A stretch of 48,871 nucleotides of DNA, taken from positions 1 through 48,871 of IMG/VR virus record IMGVR_UViG_3300033146_001132. The stretch is one strand, 5' to 3'. Origin of the DNA: a virus. Position 1 is the first letter of the stretch, and each line of letters starts with the position of its first letter. Under the pieces are notes generated by a model that was not told the DNA's origin, did not search any database, and worked only from the letters and a program-made list of their open reading frames with translations. The translations under genes and the position numbers were made by a program. Below, piece by piece: positions 15,850-24,507 of the stretch.

Positions 15850-16644
15850 ATGATTATAGGAGTAACAGGAACAACTAAAGTAGGGAAATCCACGCTTATC
15901 GGGGATTTTATGGAAAAGTTTGATAGATATCAATTACCAGAGGGATCCTATAGGGATATCGATGGGTTGGATTTATATGAGAATGGGACGGAAGAAAGTC
16001 AGCGTCTCATACGTGATTATATGTTTAAGCAAGCAAAAGACATTTGGGCTAAACGGGATACAAATCGCCGTGTCATTCATGACCGAACGCTATTAGACAA
16101 TCTAGCATGCACTATGTATTTATTTTCGAGGGGTAAGGTATCATCCGATTTCTTTTTGGAGTCACTGGAAATCACCAAAAAAGCGATGTCATACTATCAC
16201 ATCATTTATTTCGTCCCAATTACTAAGGTGGATAAAATTAAGGTTCCATCCGATATTGATGTGGAGTTCAGAGAGTGCGTTGATCTCAATCTAAAAACCC
16301 TATATAATTCATACACAAACAGGGATTCACTATCGGATGATGTATTTCCACTTAAAAACTGCACGGCCATTGAAGAAGTTTGTGGTAGTCGCGAAATTCG
16401 TATGCAATTTGTTAGTCTCATACTTGATGAGAATGGAGATTTACATGGCGGTGATATGCCGACGGCTGATGGAACCATCAAACCGCCATTATATAGTCCA
16501 TCGGGTCAGGAAATCGGCGGAACCATTGAATTGCGTGACACGAGTGATCCGACATACACCATCGAATCCTTTGGGTTCACCCACGACGAGGTAGAAAACC
16601 CACATCTCAGCCGAGATGCAGAAAAACCAAAACTTGAAATCTAA
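15850..16644 (+). CDS. P-loop nucleotide kinase-like protein (AAA_28/NadR type)
   Basis: Walker A GVTGTTKVGKST (4-15) at the N-terminus and VIHDRTLLDNLACTMY (about 75-90), a kinase-type Asp-Arg motif. This is the pattern of AAA_28/NadR-like small-molecule kinases, so a deoxynucleotide or nucleoside kinase is plausible. The last 80 residues are a Pro/Asp-rich extension (GGDMPTADGTIKPPLYSPSG) that I do not recognise. A GAGGAG sits 6-11 bases before the ATG, one of the few ribosome-binding sites in the window. Its stop overlaps the GroEL start. Confidence 0.65.
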   Translation: MIIGVTGTTKVGKSTLIGDFMEKFDRYQLPEGSYRDIDGLDLYENGTEESQRLIRDYMFKQAKDIWAKRDTNRRVIHDRTLLDNLACTMYLFSRGKVSSDFFLESLEITKKAMSYYHIIYFVPITKVDKIKVPSDIDVEFRECVDLNLKTLYNSYTNRDSLSDDVFPLKNCTAIEEVCGSREIRMQFVSLILDENGDLHGGDMPTADGTIKPPLYSPSGQEIGGTIELRDTSDPTYTIESFGFTHDEVENPHLSRDAEKPKLEI

Positions 16645-18230
16645 TGACAACTAATGAAATGAAATACGATGAGAAGGCACGAAAGGCTTTATTGACTGGA
16701 GTGTCCAAACTCACAAACGCAGTAAAATCGACACTAGGGCCATCGGGTCGCAATGTCATCATTGAAACTAAAGGCTCGCCCATCATCACTAAAGATGGCG
16801 TAACCGTTGCCAAAAACATCAACTTAGATGACCAGTATGAAAACCTCGGAGCAACCCTCATCCGAGAAGTGTCCACGAAGACGTCAGATATGGCTGGTGA
16901 TGGGACAACCACGGCGACCGTGCTCACCGAAGCTATTTTCAGGGAGGGGCTTAAAAGCGTAACCGCAGGGGCAAACCCAATTGACGTCCAACGTGGGATT
17001 AATCGCGGCGCAAAGCGGATTGCCGAAGGTCTGACCGCCATATCGAAACAGGTAGAAACTGCGGAAGAGATTCGTCAGATCGCCACGGTGTCGTCCAATT
17101 GGGATGACGAAGTTGGCGATCTGATCACCGATGCCATCAAACGGGTTGGCCGTGACGGAACAATCACCATCCAAGAAGCAAGTTCTATGGAAACGACACT
17201 TCAAGTGGTCGAAGGAATGCAGTTCGATAAGGGGTTTTTGAGTCCTCATTTTATGACAGATGAGAAAAAAGGGGTGTGTGAATTAACGGACGCATATATT
17301 CTAATAGCCGAGATGAAAATCACCAACCTTAAAGTGCTTTTACCTGTATTGGAGAAAGTCGTCGGAAAAAACGCATCTTTACTGATTATAGCCGAAGAAG
17401 TCTCGGGTGAGGCTTTGTCGACATTGGTAGTCAATAAAGCTCGGGGCGCACTGGATGTGTGTGCCGTATCTGCACCGTCATTTGGCGATGATAAAAAAGC
17501 CATTCTCGAAGACATTGCAATACTCACGGGAGCCACTGTAGTGACGGAGCTGAATGGTGGGCTAAAATCGACTAAGTTGACGGATCTTGGGCGCATTAAT
17601 AAGGGGGTGATTACGCCCACGTCCACCACTATCGTGGAAGGTGGGGGTGATAAGAACGCAATCCTTCGACGGAAAGATGTGATCCGCACCCAAATTGATG
17701 ATGCACCGAAAAATAGATTTCTGCGGAATCGATTGGCTAAAATTTCCGATGGGGTTGGAATCGTATCTGTTGGTGGTAACACTGAATCGGAAATGCGTGA
17801 GAAGAAAGCACGAGTTGAAGATGCCCTACATGCGACTCGGTCGGCTATCGAGGAGGGTATTTTGACGGGCGGTGGCTCGGCATTCATCCACGCGCTAGAA
17901 TGGTGCTCCGAGTATGGGACACAGATGATGCGGGACGATGAGCGACGTGGTATGGAGATTGTTGCGGATGCAATCACGGCACCACTAAAACAGATGGTTA
18001 CAAACTCGGGTATCTCTGGTGACGTCGTAGCGAGAGATATACAAAACTACGGTAGTATCACCTATGGATATGACGTTGCATCTAAAAAATACGGGGACAT
18101 GTTCGAAATGGGTATTATTGATCCCACTAAGGTAGCTCGTTCAGCACTACTCCACGCATCATCTATAGCTGGGTTGTTATTGACGACGGAATGCCTAATC
18201 ATCAGAAATGACGACGAAGAAGTTGACTAG
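16644..18230 (+). CDS. groL: GroEL-type group I chaperonin
   Basis: ATP-driven protein-folding chamber. The equatorial and intermediate domains are well conserved: KSTLGPSGRNVI, TKDGVTVAKNI, AGDGTTTATVL (nucleotide-site D86), KKARVEDALHATR (catalytic-type D393), GILTGGGSAF and DPTKVARSALLHASSIAGLL. At 528 aa it is slightly shorter than E. coli GroEL (548), because the C-terminal Gly-Gly-Met tail is replaced by a short acidic end (RNDDEEVD). The apical segment is recognisable but more divergent (ITNLKVLLPVLEKVVG, LLIIAEEVSGEALSTLVVNK). Its start overlaps the preceding stop. With the GroES-like gene it forms a complete phage chaperonin system, probably for virion proteins. Confidence 0.97.
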   Translation: MTTNEMKYDEKARKALLTGVSKLTNAVKSTLGPSGRNVIIETKGSPIITKDGVTVAKNINLDDQYENLGATLIREVSTKTSDMAGDGTTTATVLTEAIFREGLKSVTAGANPIDVQRGINRGAKRIAEGLTAISKQVETAEEIRQIATVSSNWDDEVGDLITDAIKRVGRDGTITIQEASSMETTLQVVEGMQFDKGFLSPHFMTDEKKGVCELTDAYILIAEMKITNLKVLLPVLEKVVGKNASLLIIAEEVSGEALSTLVVNKARGALDVCAVSAPSFGDDKKAILEDIAILTGATVVTELNGGLKSTKLTDLGRINKGVITPTSTTIVEGGGDKNAILRRKDVIRTQIDDAPKNRFLRNRLAKISDGVGIVSVGGNTESEMREKKARVEDALHATRSAIEEGILTGGGSAFIHALEWCSEYGTQMMRDDERRGMEIVADAITAPLKQMVTNSGISGDVVARDIQNYGSITYGYDVASKKYGDMFEMGIIDPTKVARSALLHASSIAGLLLTTECLIIRNDDEEVD

Positions 18231-18250
18231 TCCAAAATTTAGGTTATAAT
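18223..18250 (+). promoter_or_regulatory. promoter inside the end of GroEL
   Basis: TTGACT (18223-18228) overlaps the GroEL stop; 16 bases on is consensus TATAAT (18245-18250). ATG 18257 follows six bases later. Confidence 0.7.
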
Positions 18251-18256
18251 GTAACC

Positions 18257-18844
18257 ATGTTCAACTCAACAGTAGCAATGGAAGTGCTTAACGGTAATCA
18301 AGAAGTCCGTCTCCTTGATTACCGTTCTGCCCTTGGTGTGGTGTCTAATTATGTGGTGGATCAAGGACAAACTTACTACGATGCGGCAGTTAAGGATCGA
18401 TTGTCCCTAATTAGTATGCGTTTTTGTGACGTTAAAGACGAGATGCATTCCATATTACCAGACGCCAAGGATGAGGAGGTTTATAATTTATTCTGTGAAG
18501 CTAGAAGTAAACTCACAGACACCCTGACGACATATTTCATGAATTACATTGAAGTAGAGTCGCCCGACTTGCCACATAATATGTATGTCCGAACAATTAC
18601 CGACGACGTCCCAACCACATTCATATGGTTCCCGTATGTGATATCGTCTGAGGTGTTGGTCGCCCAAGATACTCCACCCGTCGCCGATGGGAAAAAGCGA
18701 AAATCTAAACCAATGACATTGGCCAAGAAGATTATTTCCGCCAAGTTGGAAACAAGTCAATTTAAAAAGTTCATAATTAATAATGACGACGAAGTCATCA
18801 TGATGGACGGACTTGTCCATATAAAATCAACTAAAACCAAATGA
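18257..18844 (+). CDS. unknown 195-aa protein
   Basis: No family is recognised. Helical N-terminal 100 residues (SALGVVSNYVVDQGQTYYDA; EARSKLTDTLTTYFMNYIEV), a strand-rich middle, a lysine-rich linker (GKKRKSKPMTLAKKIISAK) and a final strand pair. It has its own near-consensus leaderless promoter, independent of the chaperonin operon, so it may be early. The next gene overlaps its stop. Confidence 0.75.
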   Translation: MFNSTVAMEVLNGNQEVRLLDYRSALGVVSNYVVDQGQTYYDAAVKDRLSLISMRFCDVKDEMHSILPDAKDEEVYNLFCEARSKLTDTLTTYFMNYIEVESPDLPHNMYVRTITDDVPTTFIWFPYVISSEVLVAQDTPPVADGKKRKSKPMTLAKKIISAKLETSQFKKFIINNDDEVIMMDGLVHIKSTKTK

Positions 18845-19044
18845 AAAATACAGAATATAACAGCGTTGTAGAACTAGTGAACATGTTTACAGAGTTCTCG
18901 GTCCCCCACATTTATGTTAACGATGAAGTGTCCACTTATGTTATTGATAACAAAACGGGCAGAATGTATATGGAAGCATATGACGAGGATATCGATGACT
19001 CGATAGTAGTATCATATGAGCGCGGGGAACATCCAGTGTTTTAA
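18841..19044 (+). CDS. unknown 67-aa acidic protein
   Basis: MKNTEYNSVVELVNMFTEFS... with an acidic end (EAYDEDIDDSIVVSYERGEH). No family is recognised. Start overlaps the preceding stop by four bases (ATGA). Ends in a TTAA shared with the convergent gene. Confidence 0.65.
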   Translation: MKNTEYNSVVELVNMFTEFSVPHIYVNDEVSTYVIDNKTGRMYMEAYDEDIDDSIVVSYERGEHPVF

Positions 19045-19259
19045 CGGCGCTTACCACATGATCCACATGATCTCACCCCAGTTCGCTTAATAGCCACCCG
19101 ACTGGATGGGGCAGAAGCTCGCCTGACACCTCGACGAATTTCAACACTCGCCCGCGCCCGACAAAACTTGTTACAGTATATAGGATCTCCATTTCGGGTT
19201 AATCCCGTATCCACCAATTTCCCACAAACTGAACATGGGACTTTTTGATTATTAGTCAT
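19041..19259 (-). CDS. small zinc-finger-like protein
   Basis: 72 residues with CSVC near the N-terminus, YCNKFCRAR about 17 residues later and a CGSCGK pair at the C-terminus: a probable treble-clef or ribbon zinc site plus a second Cys pair. The rest is Arg-rich, so nucleic-acid binding is plausible. It has a late-type octamer (CATAATTA) at the exact spacing on the minus strand. The stop shares TTAA with the 67-aa gene. Confidence 0.65.
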   Translation of the reverse strand: MTNNQKVPCSVCGKLVDTGLTRNGDPIYCNKFCRARASVEIRRGVRRASAPSSRVAIKRTGVRSCGSCGKRR

Positions 19260-19264
19260 GGTAG

Positions 19265-19272
19265 TAATTATG
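19265..19272 (-). promoter_or_regulatory. late-type octamer CATAATTA (minus strand)
   Basis: Reads CATAATTA then CTACC then ATG (19259). Confidence 0.5.
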
Positions 19273-19275
19273 TAG

Positions 19276-19303
19276 TTGACTTAGAAGTTTTGATGTATAT
19301 ATA
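19276..19303 (+). promoter_or_regulatory. promoter of the gp26-type gene
   Basis: TTGACT (19276-19281), 16 bases, TATATA (19298-19303), overlapping octamer TATATATA (19296-19303), which ends five bases before ATG 19309. Early and late readings coincide. Confidence 0.6.
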
Positions 19304-19308
19304 GAGAT

Positions 19309-20106
19309 ATGAACGATGATATCAAATCAATACTGGAAAATCTTAAAAGCCTCAACGATGATCAGGCCGTAACATTCACTTTACCTGTTTCGGGGCACGA
19401 GGTTAAACTACTACCATTGAATGCCAAGCACATCACAATGATTGATAGTTCATTTATTGCAGGACGGGATGGGTCATTTTCTATTAAATTCTCGAAATTG
19501 ATGGGGGATATCCTGAAGGACACACTCATTTTAAAAACTGGGGTAACTTATAAGGATTTTGGGTTATATGACTTTAATGTCATTATGCTCCAGTTGAGGC
19601 GATTGATGGGCAACGATATTACCGTAGTGGGGGATGGCGATGAATCGATCGAGGTAGCACTCGATACATGTCTTAAAAAAGCCATGAAAGTGAATAAAAC
19701 TACCAAACGTGATGAAATGACAGTGGGGCGAAAGAGTGATGGTATGTTGGTGGATTTGAAAATTCCCTCACTATACAACACAATCCGTTATGACCGAATT
19801 ATAGATAATGTCAGTAACAAAGATGGGGTTGGCGTGGAGGATATTACCAAATCCGCGTTTATGTATACCTTAGTCCGTTTTGTAAAAACAATCACACTTT
19901 TTCATGATAATGAGGAGTCCGTAATTGAGTTCACCACACTCACCCCACAAGAACAGCAAGAGGTGATCAATACTATCAGCAGTGATATGTATCGGAATAT
20001 CTATGAGGCAATTCAGGAGCTAACCACCCCCATTGTTGCGATGCTTGAAGTCGAAACTGGGTTCAGTATCAATATCGACCAGTCGTTTTTCATCACCACT
20101 ATTTAA
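19309..20106 (+). CDS. baseplate hub assembly protein, gp26/T4_baseplate family
   Basis: Matches the T4_baseplate (gp26-type) family: VTFTLPVSGHEVKLLPLNAK (about 21-40; family pattern 'LTLPSTG..I.YRPF'), a central helical part, and LYDFNVIMLQLRRLMGND (about 87-104; family 'FDLEYLFLQLRAKSVG'). 265 aa; acts in tail hub assembly and may not remain in the virion. Late-type start. Its stop shares TTAA with the convergent 317-aa gene. Confidence 0.7.
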   Translation: MNDDIKSILENLKSLNDDQAVTFTLPVSGHEVKLLPLNAKHITMIDSSFIAGRDGSFSIKFSKLMGDILKDTLILKTGVTYKDFGLYDFNVIMLQLRRLMGNDITVVGDGDESIEVALDTCLKKAMKVNKTTKRDEMTVGRKSDGMLVDLKIPSLYNTIRYDRIIDNVSNKDGVGVEDITKSAFMYTLVRFVKTITLFHDNEESVIEFTTLTPQEQQEVINTISSDMYRNIYEAIQELTTPIVAMLEVETGFSINIDQSFFITTI

Positions 20107-21056
20107 ATGATCATCCCATCATTATTAAATGATGAATCATCAACTACCTCTGACCCAACTACTCCCCCGAACTTATAAACAATAGCGTCTGTTTTTTGGA
20201 TACTATTGTTAATCTCATCATCTGTTGTTATTAATGGACGAACGTATTGATATTCGACACCACTCAATAGGACGAGTTCGGTAGGGACGTGAGTGAGCAC
20301 GTCACTTTTATACGTGTCTACCCACTCACCCGAACCACAACCAATGCCGTTCTTGTTCCGCAACCATGACGTTTTGAGAAATCCGTTAGAATCTCGCCAC
20401 ACAATGGAGTCTGAATTATCCGAGCGAGTATTCGCAATTGCCCCAAATTTTACAAAATCCAACGTAGGGTCATCCCCACTCATGGGGATGGGTGGACTGA
20501 AGTCGGGGATGCTGAAATAAAATTCAGTCTGTGTCTCGTCAAAAACAGAATATTCAGTTTTGGTTGTGTATAGTAACTCGGGTGTATACTTATCATTACC
20601 GTTTTCGCCGAAATTGAATGTGGCGTATGCTCTGAAATTAGTGGTATAGCATCGGTCATTGGTCTCGGTAAAGGTAGAGCGGAGGGGGATGAAATTAGTT
20701 TTTTTGTGAAACATTTGATCTTCACTTGAAAAATCCCAGTCATTAACGGGAGCCGTTAGCCAGTATTGGAATATTTCTGGCGTTTTAACATAATCACACG
20801 ATTGATCGGGTATATTACGTGTATATACTGTAGATATAGGAGCGACCGCAAATGGAGAATAGTCATATTTACCCCCTAACAAGAAATTCACACTGTTGAA
20901 ATTCATAGAAAAATCAAGAACCCCCTTCAATGATGATTGATAATATCGCCCATTACTGACGCTGATGATTGTATCGTCATCAGTTCGGGTGGGGTTTAAG
21001 TAGTCGAACTTAATAAATGTCCGCTTCACTAGTTCCGCTGGTAACTCATCAAACAT
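20103..21056 (-). CDS. unknown virion-type protein, 317 aa
   Basis: No family is recognised. Beta-rich and aromatic-rich, with few Lys/Arg; composition is like a tail accessory or fibre protein. The C-terminus (VVGSEVVDDSSFNNDGMII) resembles the start of LamG-type repeats ('D.SG.GNDG'). The start at 21056 is preferred over a longer frame, because octamer CATAATTA ends five bases upstream of it. The longer frame would cross the divergent gene's promoter and add an implausible Cys-rich hydrophobic stretch. Confidence 0.7.
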   Translation of the reverse strand: MFDELPAELVKRTFIKFDYLNPTRTDDDTIISVSNGRYYQSSLKGVLDFSMNFNSVNFLLGGKYDYSPFAVAPISTVYTRNIPDQSCDYVKTPEIFQYWLTAPVNDWDFSSEDQMFHKKTNFIPLRSTFTETNDRCYTTNFRAYATFNFGENGNDKYTPELLYTTKTEYSVFDETQTEFYFSIPDFSPPIPMSGDDPTLDFVKFGAIANTRSDNSDSIVWRDSNGFLKTSWLRNKNGIGCGSGEWVDTYKSDVLTHVPTELVLLSGVEYQYVRPLITTDDEINNSIQKTDAIVYKFGGVVGSEVVDDSSFNNDGMII

Positions 21057-21061
21057 GCAAC

Positions 21062-21069
21062 TAATTATG
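21062..21069 (-). promoter_or_regulatory. late-type octamer CATAATTA (minus strand)
   Basis: Reads CATAATTA then GTTGC then ATG (21056). Confidence 0.5.
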
Positions 21070-21089
21070 AAACTCCATAAGAAACAGCA

Positions 21090-21103
21090 TATAAATATAA
21101 TTA
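21090..21103 (+). promoter_or_regulatory. overlapping late promoters TATAAATA/TATAATTA
   Basis: TATAAATA (21090-21097) overlaps TATAATTA (21096-21103). The second ends eight bases before ATG 21112. Confidence 0.6.
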
Positions 21104-21111
21104 ACAACGTA

Positions 21112-22797
21112 ATGTCACAACAAACAACAGACTCAGTGGTTCCCGATTCATGGACAGCAGCGACTAATTTAAATTCGGACATCAGAACATATGCCGATCT
21201 AGCACAGCGCGTTAAGGTCAGGCTCGGGTTCCCAGATTTTGATGTCACCTCAATTATTTCCGATGAAGCAATTGCGTCGAACATCAACGAATCGTTGGAA
21301 GTATTTACTCGATATGCGGGGTATGACGTCGAATATTTGATATTCAAGGATGAGGTGTTGGGTGATGGTTGTGAAGTCAAATTGGATGATCTTGTTGATG
21401 CGTGTAGCTACTGTGACGTTACGAATCCCACACTATCGTGTGATAACGTCACCGAGGAGTTAGTGTTGACGTCCGTGGACGTTACGGAATCACTTATTGG
21501 CGAGTCGGTGTCATTACTAAATCGCTCCGTCATCACAACCAAAACGGAAGGGATTGCCGTGAATGTGGATGGGTCGGAGACGCAAGCAACTGACATGTTG
21601 GTCAAGTTTGATCCAGATAGCCCATGGGATTTTGATGTATCCAGATCTACACGGGTTGAGGTCGAACCGTTATCCGCATATCCCGATACGGAATATTTGC
21701 ACGGAACCACATTAATTGACGCATGGGTTAAAATTGACACCGATTCTAATGTTGCTGAAGTTTACCCAGTAAATTGGGAGCAACATAAAGTGGAAGGTGA
21801 GGATTGCTTAGACCCTAATATAACACTATGTGAATGGTGGGATATTTGCGCTGATGTGACGGAAGGATGGGACCCATCAAACGCGACCCACGTCGAAGTA
21901 TCATCTGTTCCATTCGGCACAGTGGGTGGAGTCCAACCATTGGAAATCAATACTGGCTGGGGCGTAACATTTCTTGTATGTGATGGGGTGACTACCAACG
22001 GTGAGTATATTAATGCGAAGATTAAATTTACAATCGACCATCGCTTACCACCTTCACATGAAGGCTCTTATAATGTAATATCATCAACTGGATTTGGTGT
22101 GAAATTAGACAACTGGTGGTGCTTACCTAACACCCCATCCGACGTCGGTATTAATGCACGTTTCTATGAAACCTTAAGTTCGGAAGAATATGGGTTATCG
22201 GCAATCGTCCACGGCGGGTTTAAAGATCCATCAATGCGAGGCGAACAGCGTAAAGTTGTCGATGTATTTACGGTGGACGATACGGGAACTAATGAGGGGG
22301 ATTTATTGTTTAATTTCGAGTTTGCGTTCGCCCAAGGTATTTTTGGATATGATGGGATGGGAAATCGATTTAGATCCTCTGGGTATGATTTAGTGACTTA
22401 TGATATAAGCCGTCAGTATATCGAAAACATCAACCGAATGTTCGGCCATTCGAATATTTCATTTAATTTCAACAAAAGATCACAAATGCTTAGAGTAAAT
22501 AAAGGGTCGTTTATTCCTAATTCTTCTAGGGTTGCATACTTACTCGGATTATACTTAGAACGCCCAATCAGTGAGATGATAGGTGAGATGTGGGTTCGTG
22601 ATTATACAACCGCACTGACTAAGATCATGATCGGAAACATACTAACGCAGTTTGCTGGTGCGGATTCCGTTAGTGGCGTGACTATTAATGGGACGGATGC
22701 TCTTTCACAGGGTCTGGCTGAGAAAGAGGAGCTTCTGAACCACATACGAAATGAGAATTCTGAAGGCGGGTTATCAACTCCCTTTTACATGGAATAA
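21112..22797 (+). CDS. large virion structural protein, 561 aa
   Basis: Resembles a structural protein seen in T4-like and jumbo phages. There is a short N-terminal helical part (DIRTYADLAQRVKVRLGFP ... SNINESLEVFTRYAGYDVEY). A long beta-rich insert follows (about 70-395). The C-terminal part has YDISRQYIENINRMFG, ISFNFNKRSQMLRV, YTTALTKIMIGNILTQFAGA and ALSQGLAEKEELLNHIRNE, a pattern I know from such proteins without an assigned T4 name. ATG 21112 is chosen over 21055, because the late promoters lie between the two. Confidence 0.7.
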   Translation: MSQQTTDSVVPDSWTAATNLNSDIRTYADLAQRVKVRLGFPDFDVTSIISDEAIASNINESLEVFTRYAGYDVEYLIFKDEVLGDGCEVKLDDLVDACSYCDVTNPTLSCDNVTEELVLTSVDVTESLIGESVSLLNRSVITTKTEGIAVNVDGSETQATDMLVKFDPDSPWDFDVSRSTRVEVEPLSAYPDTEYLHGTTLIDAWVKIDTDSNVAEVYPVNWEQHKVEGEDCLDPNITLCEWWDICADVTEGWDPSNATHVEVSSVPFGTVGGVQPLEINTGWGVTFLVCDGVTTNGEYINAKIKFTIDHRLPPSHEGSYNVISSTGFGVKLDNWWCLPNTPSDVGINARFYETLSSEEYGLSAIVHGGFKDPSMRGEQRKVVDVFTVDDTGTNEGDLLFNFEFAFAQGIFGYDGMGNRFRSSGYDLVTYDISRQYIENINRMFGHSNISFNFNKRSQMLRVNKGSFIPNSSRVAYLLGLYLERPISEMIGEMWVRDYTTALTKIMIGNILTQFAGADSVSGVTINGTDALSQGLAEKEELLNHIRNENSEGGLSTPFYME

Positions 22798-22799
22798 AT

Positions 22800-22807
22800 A
22801 GTAATTA
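22800..22807 (+). promoter_or_regulatory. late-type octamer AGTAATTA
   Basis: Ends five bases before ATG 22813. AATAAATA at 22793-22800 lies just upstream. Confidence 0.45.
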
Positions 22808-22812
22808 CAAAT

Positions 22813-23385
22813 ATGGCAATCCCATCTTACAACACATTACCAGATATTGCATGTCCATTATTGGAGCAACCTGACGAAAACATGTGCATAGGCGAACTGG
22901 TTCATCTACTAACATATAATATGATGGTAATGGAGCGAACACTAATGAATTCAATGTCACCCGCAGGTGTTATTTCACTGTATGCGGGCACGACTGGAAG
23001 TATACCCACAAAGGCGCTTATTTGTGATGGGTCGGTATACAATAAGACAGTATTCCCTAATCTGTTTGATGCTATTGGTCATCTATACCGAGGGGGGTTA
23101 AGTGATGAGGAACTGCATCAATCATGTTTCAGGGTTCCCGATCTAAGGGGAACCGTGTTGGTGGGAGCCGAGTTGAATGCATCACCAACACGAACTCCAT
23201 TTTTGGGTTCATGGACGTCACACTCATATGATAGTGGTGCGACCAGTATACCACCAAACACCGATGGAACGTCGGGTGCTCATATAAAATTATCATCTGA
23301 GGTTTATGCCCCCAATACGAATTTAGGGGGCTTCGAACATGTCCAATTGATACCCATTATTTCCACTGGCGAGGCATGTGGTTAG
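22813..23385 (+). CDS. tail-collar-domain fibre protein
   Basis: 190 residues with a phage tail collar domain (PF07484 type): SPAGVISLYAGTTGSIPTKA, ICDGSVYNKTVFPNLFDAIG and CFRVPDLRG (about 48-114). Probably a receptor-contacting or short-tail-fibre protein. Unlike the collar paralogues at 25296-28182 it lacks the HxH motif after the collar. It is the first gene of the fibre cassette. Confidence 0.85.
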   Translation: MAIPSYNTLPDIACPLLEQPDENMCIGELVHLLTYNMMVMERTLMNSMSPAGVISLYAGTTGSIPTKALICDGSVYNKTVFPNLFDAIGHLYRGGLSDEELHQSCFRVPDLRGTVLVGAELNASPTRTPFLGSWTSHSYDSGATSIPPNTDGTSGAHIKLSSEVYAPNTNLGGFEHVQLIPIISTGEACG

Positions 23386-23392
23386 AAAATAG

Positions 23393-23420
23393 TTGACACA
23401 GTAAAAATGTTCATTAATTA
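23393..23420 (+). promoter_or_regulatory. promoter of the sugar-gene unit
   Basis: ATAGTTGACA context: TTGACA (23393-23398), 16 bases, TAATTA (23415-23420), ATG 23429 eight bases later. Confidence 0.5.
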
Positions 23421-23428
23421 TTAACATA

Positions 23429-23776
23429 ATGGATGAGTTTAAGAAGAGGCTTAGTTGTTTCCGATCAAGAAGGGTTATTATCCGACATAATAACAAAATA
23501 CTAAAAGAGGGGGTTTTTTCTGATTGGAAATCGCAACCATTCTTTCTGGAAGTGTTCATTGAGACGGATAAACGGTTGGAGAAATTGAAGCTAATGTATC
23601 CATTTGATCATGAATGGTATGGTGATGATGTGTTAGAGTCTCCGATGGAGCTATATCTGGATTATCGACTACACACACTAAACAAGAACATCGGAACAGA
23701 ATTTACGGTTGATGAGTTGGGTGAGTTCCCGTTTCATAAATTCACGGATACTATCATATCAATATGTCAAGTTTAA
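23429..23776 (+). CDS. unknown 115-aa protein
   Basis: No family is recognised. Basic N-terminus (KKRLSCFRSRRVIIRHNNK), then mixed charged. It overlaps the start of the RmlA-like gene by 13 bases, so it is co-expressed with the sugar-nucleotide genes from an early-type promoter inside the fibre region. Confidence 0.65.
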   Translation: MDEFKKRLSCFRSRRVIIRHNNKILKEGVFSDWKSQPFFLEVFIETDKRLEKLKLMYPFDHEWYGDDVLESPMELYLDYRLHTLNKNIGTEFTVDELGEFPFHKFTDTIISICQV

Positions 23777-24507
23777 CTAAAGGTGTATTACTGTTGGGTG
23801 GGACGGGTAGCCGTCTTGCGCCACTGAATCGAGTGTCAAACAAGCACCTAATTAATATAGCAGGTAAGCCCATGTCACAGTGGCCACTTGAGAAATTAAT
23901 TGAGGCTGGTATCACCGATCTACTGATCATTTCGGGGCGTGAGCATATGGGCTCTATTATCTCGTATTTCGGAAGTGGTCGTGAATTTGGGGGAAGTATT
24001 ACCTATAAGGTGCAGGAGGCCGCTGGTGGTATTGCAGATGCGATTAAACTAACACACGGATTCGTCCATGATGGCGATTTCTTTTTTGTTGTTTTGGGTG
24101 ATAACATCTTCAACGACCCGATCCCAGTCACTCTAGTGACTGAAGATACCAAAATTGTGTTAACCACTACGTTTAGTGAAACGCCCGAAAGATTTGGTGT
24201 TTTTGATCACTCGACACAGCGAATTGTTGAAAAGCCAGAAGAATACGTATCGAATGACGTCATGAGTGGTATATATGGGTATCGTTATGATACTGAATTT
24301 AGGCATATTCTTAACAACTTAACTCCCTCCGCCCGAGGTGAGTTGGAGGTGACTGATCTCAATAATGCGATTATTGATATATGTAGCGCCGAAAACATGG
24401 AATTGGTCGAATTGGAAGGATACTGGACAGATGCGGGGACGCATTCGAGCCTACGAACAGCAACTGAATTAAAATATGAAGAACAACAATTTTCTAGTAT
24501 TGGGTAA
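23764..24507 (+). CDS. rmlA: sugar-1-phosphate nucleotidyltransferase, RmlA-like
   Basis: Makes an NDP-sugar from NTP and sugar-1-phosphate; the closest family is glucose-1-phosphate thymidylyltransferase (RmlA). Signature LLGGTGSRLAPLNRVSNKHL (10-29) matches LAGGSGTRLYPVTKVVNKQL of RmlA. VVLGDNIF (about 101-108) is the metal-binding Asp motif, VEKPEEY follows, and YWTDAGTHSSL (about 220-230) matches the RmlA 'AWLDTGTHESL' end. At 247 aa it is shorter than bacterial RmlA (about 290), mostly at the C-terminus. Followed by an RmlD-like gene overlapping it by 32 bases. Confidence 0.88.
   Translation: MSSLTKGVLLLGGTGSRLAPLNRVSNKHLINIAGKPMSQWPLEKLIEAGITDLLIISGREHMGSIISYFGSGREFGGSITYKVQEAAGGIADAIKLTHGFVHDGDFFFVVLGDNIFNDPIPVTLVTEDTKIVLTTTFSETPERFGVFDHSTQRIVEKPEEYVSNDVMSGIYGYRYDTEFRHILNNLTPSARGELEVTDLNNAIIDICSAENMELVELEGYWTDAGTHSSLRTATELKYEEQQFSSIG

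Noticed and set aside
20103-21380. Full 425-codon reading of the minus-strand gene
   Set aside because: The extra N-terminus overlaps the divergent structural gene and its promoters. Start 21056 has the octamer at exact spacing.
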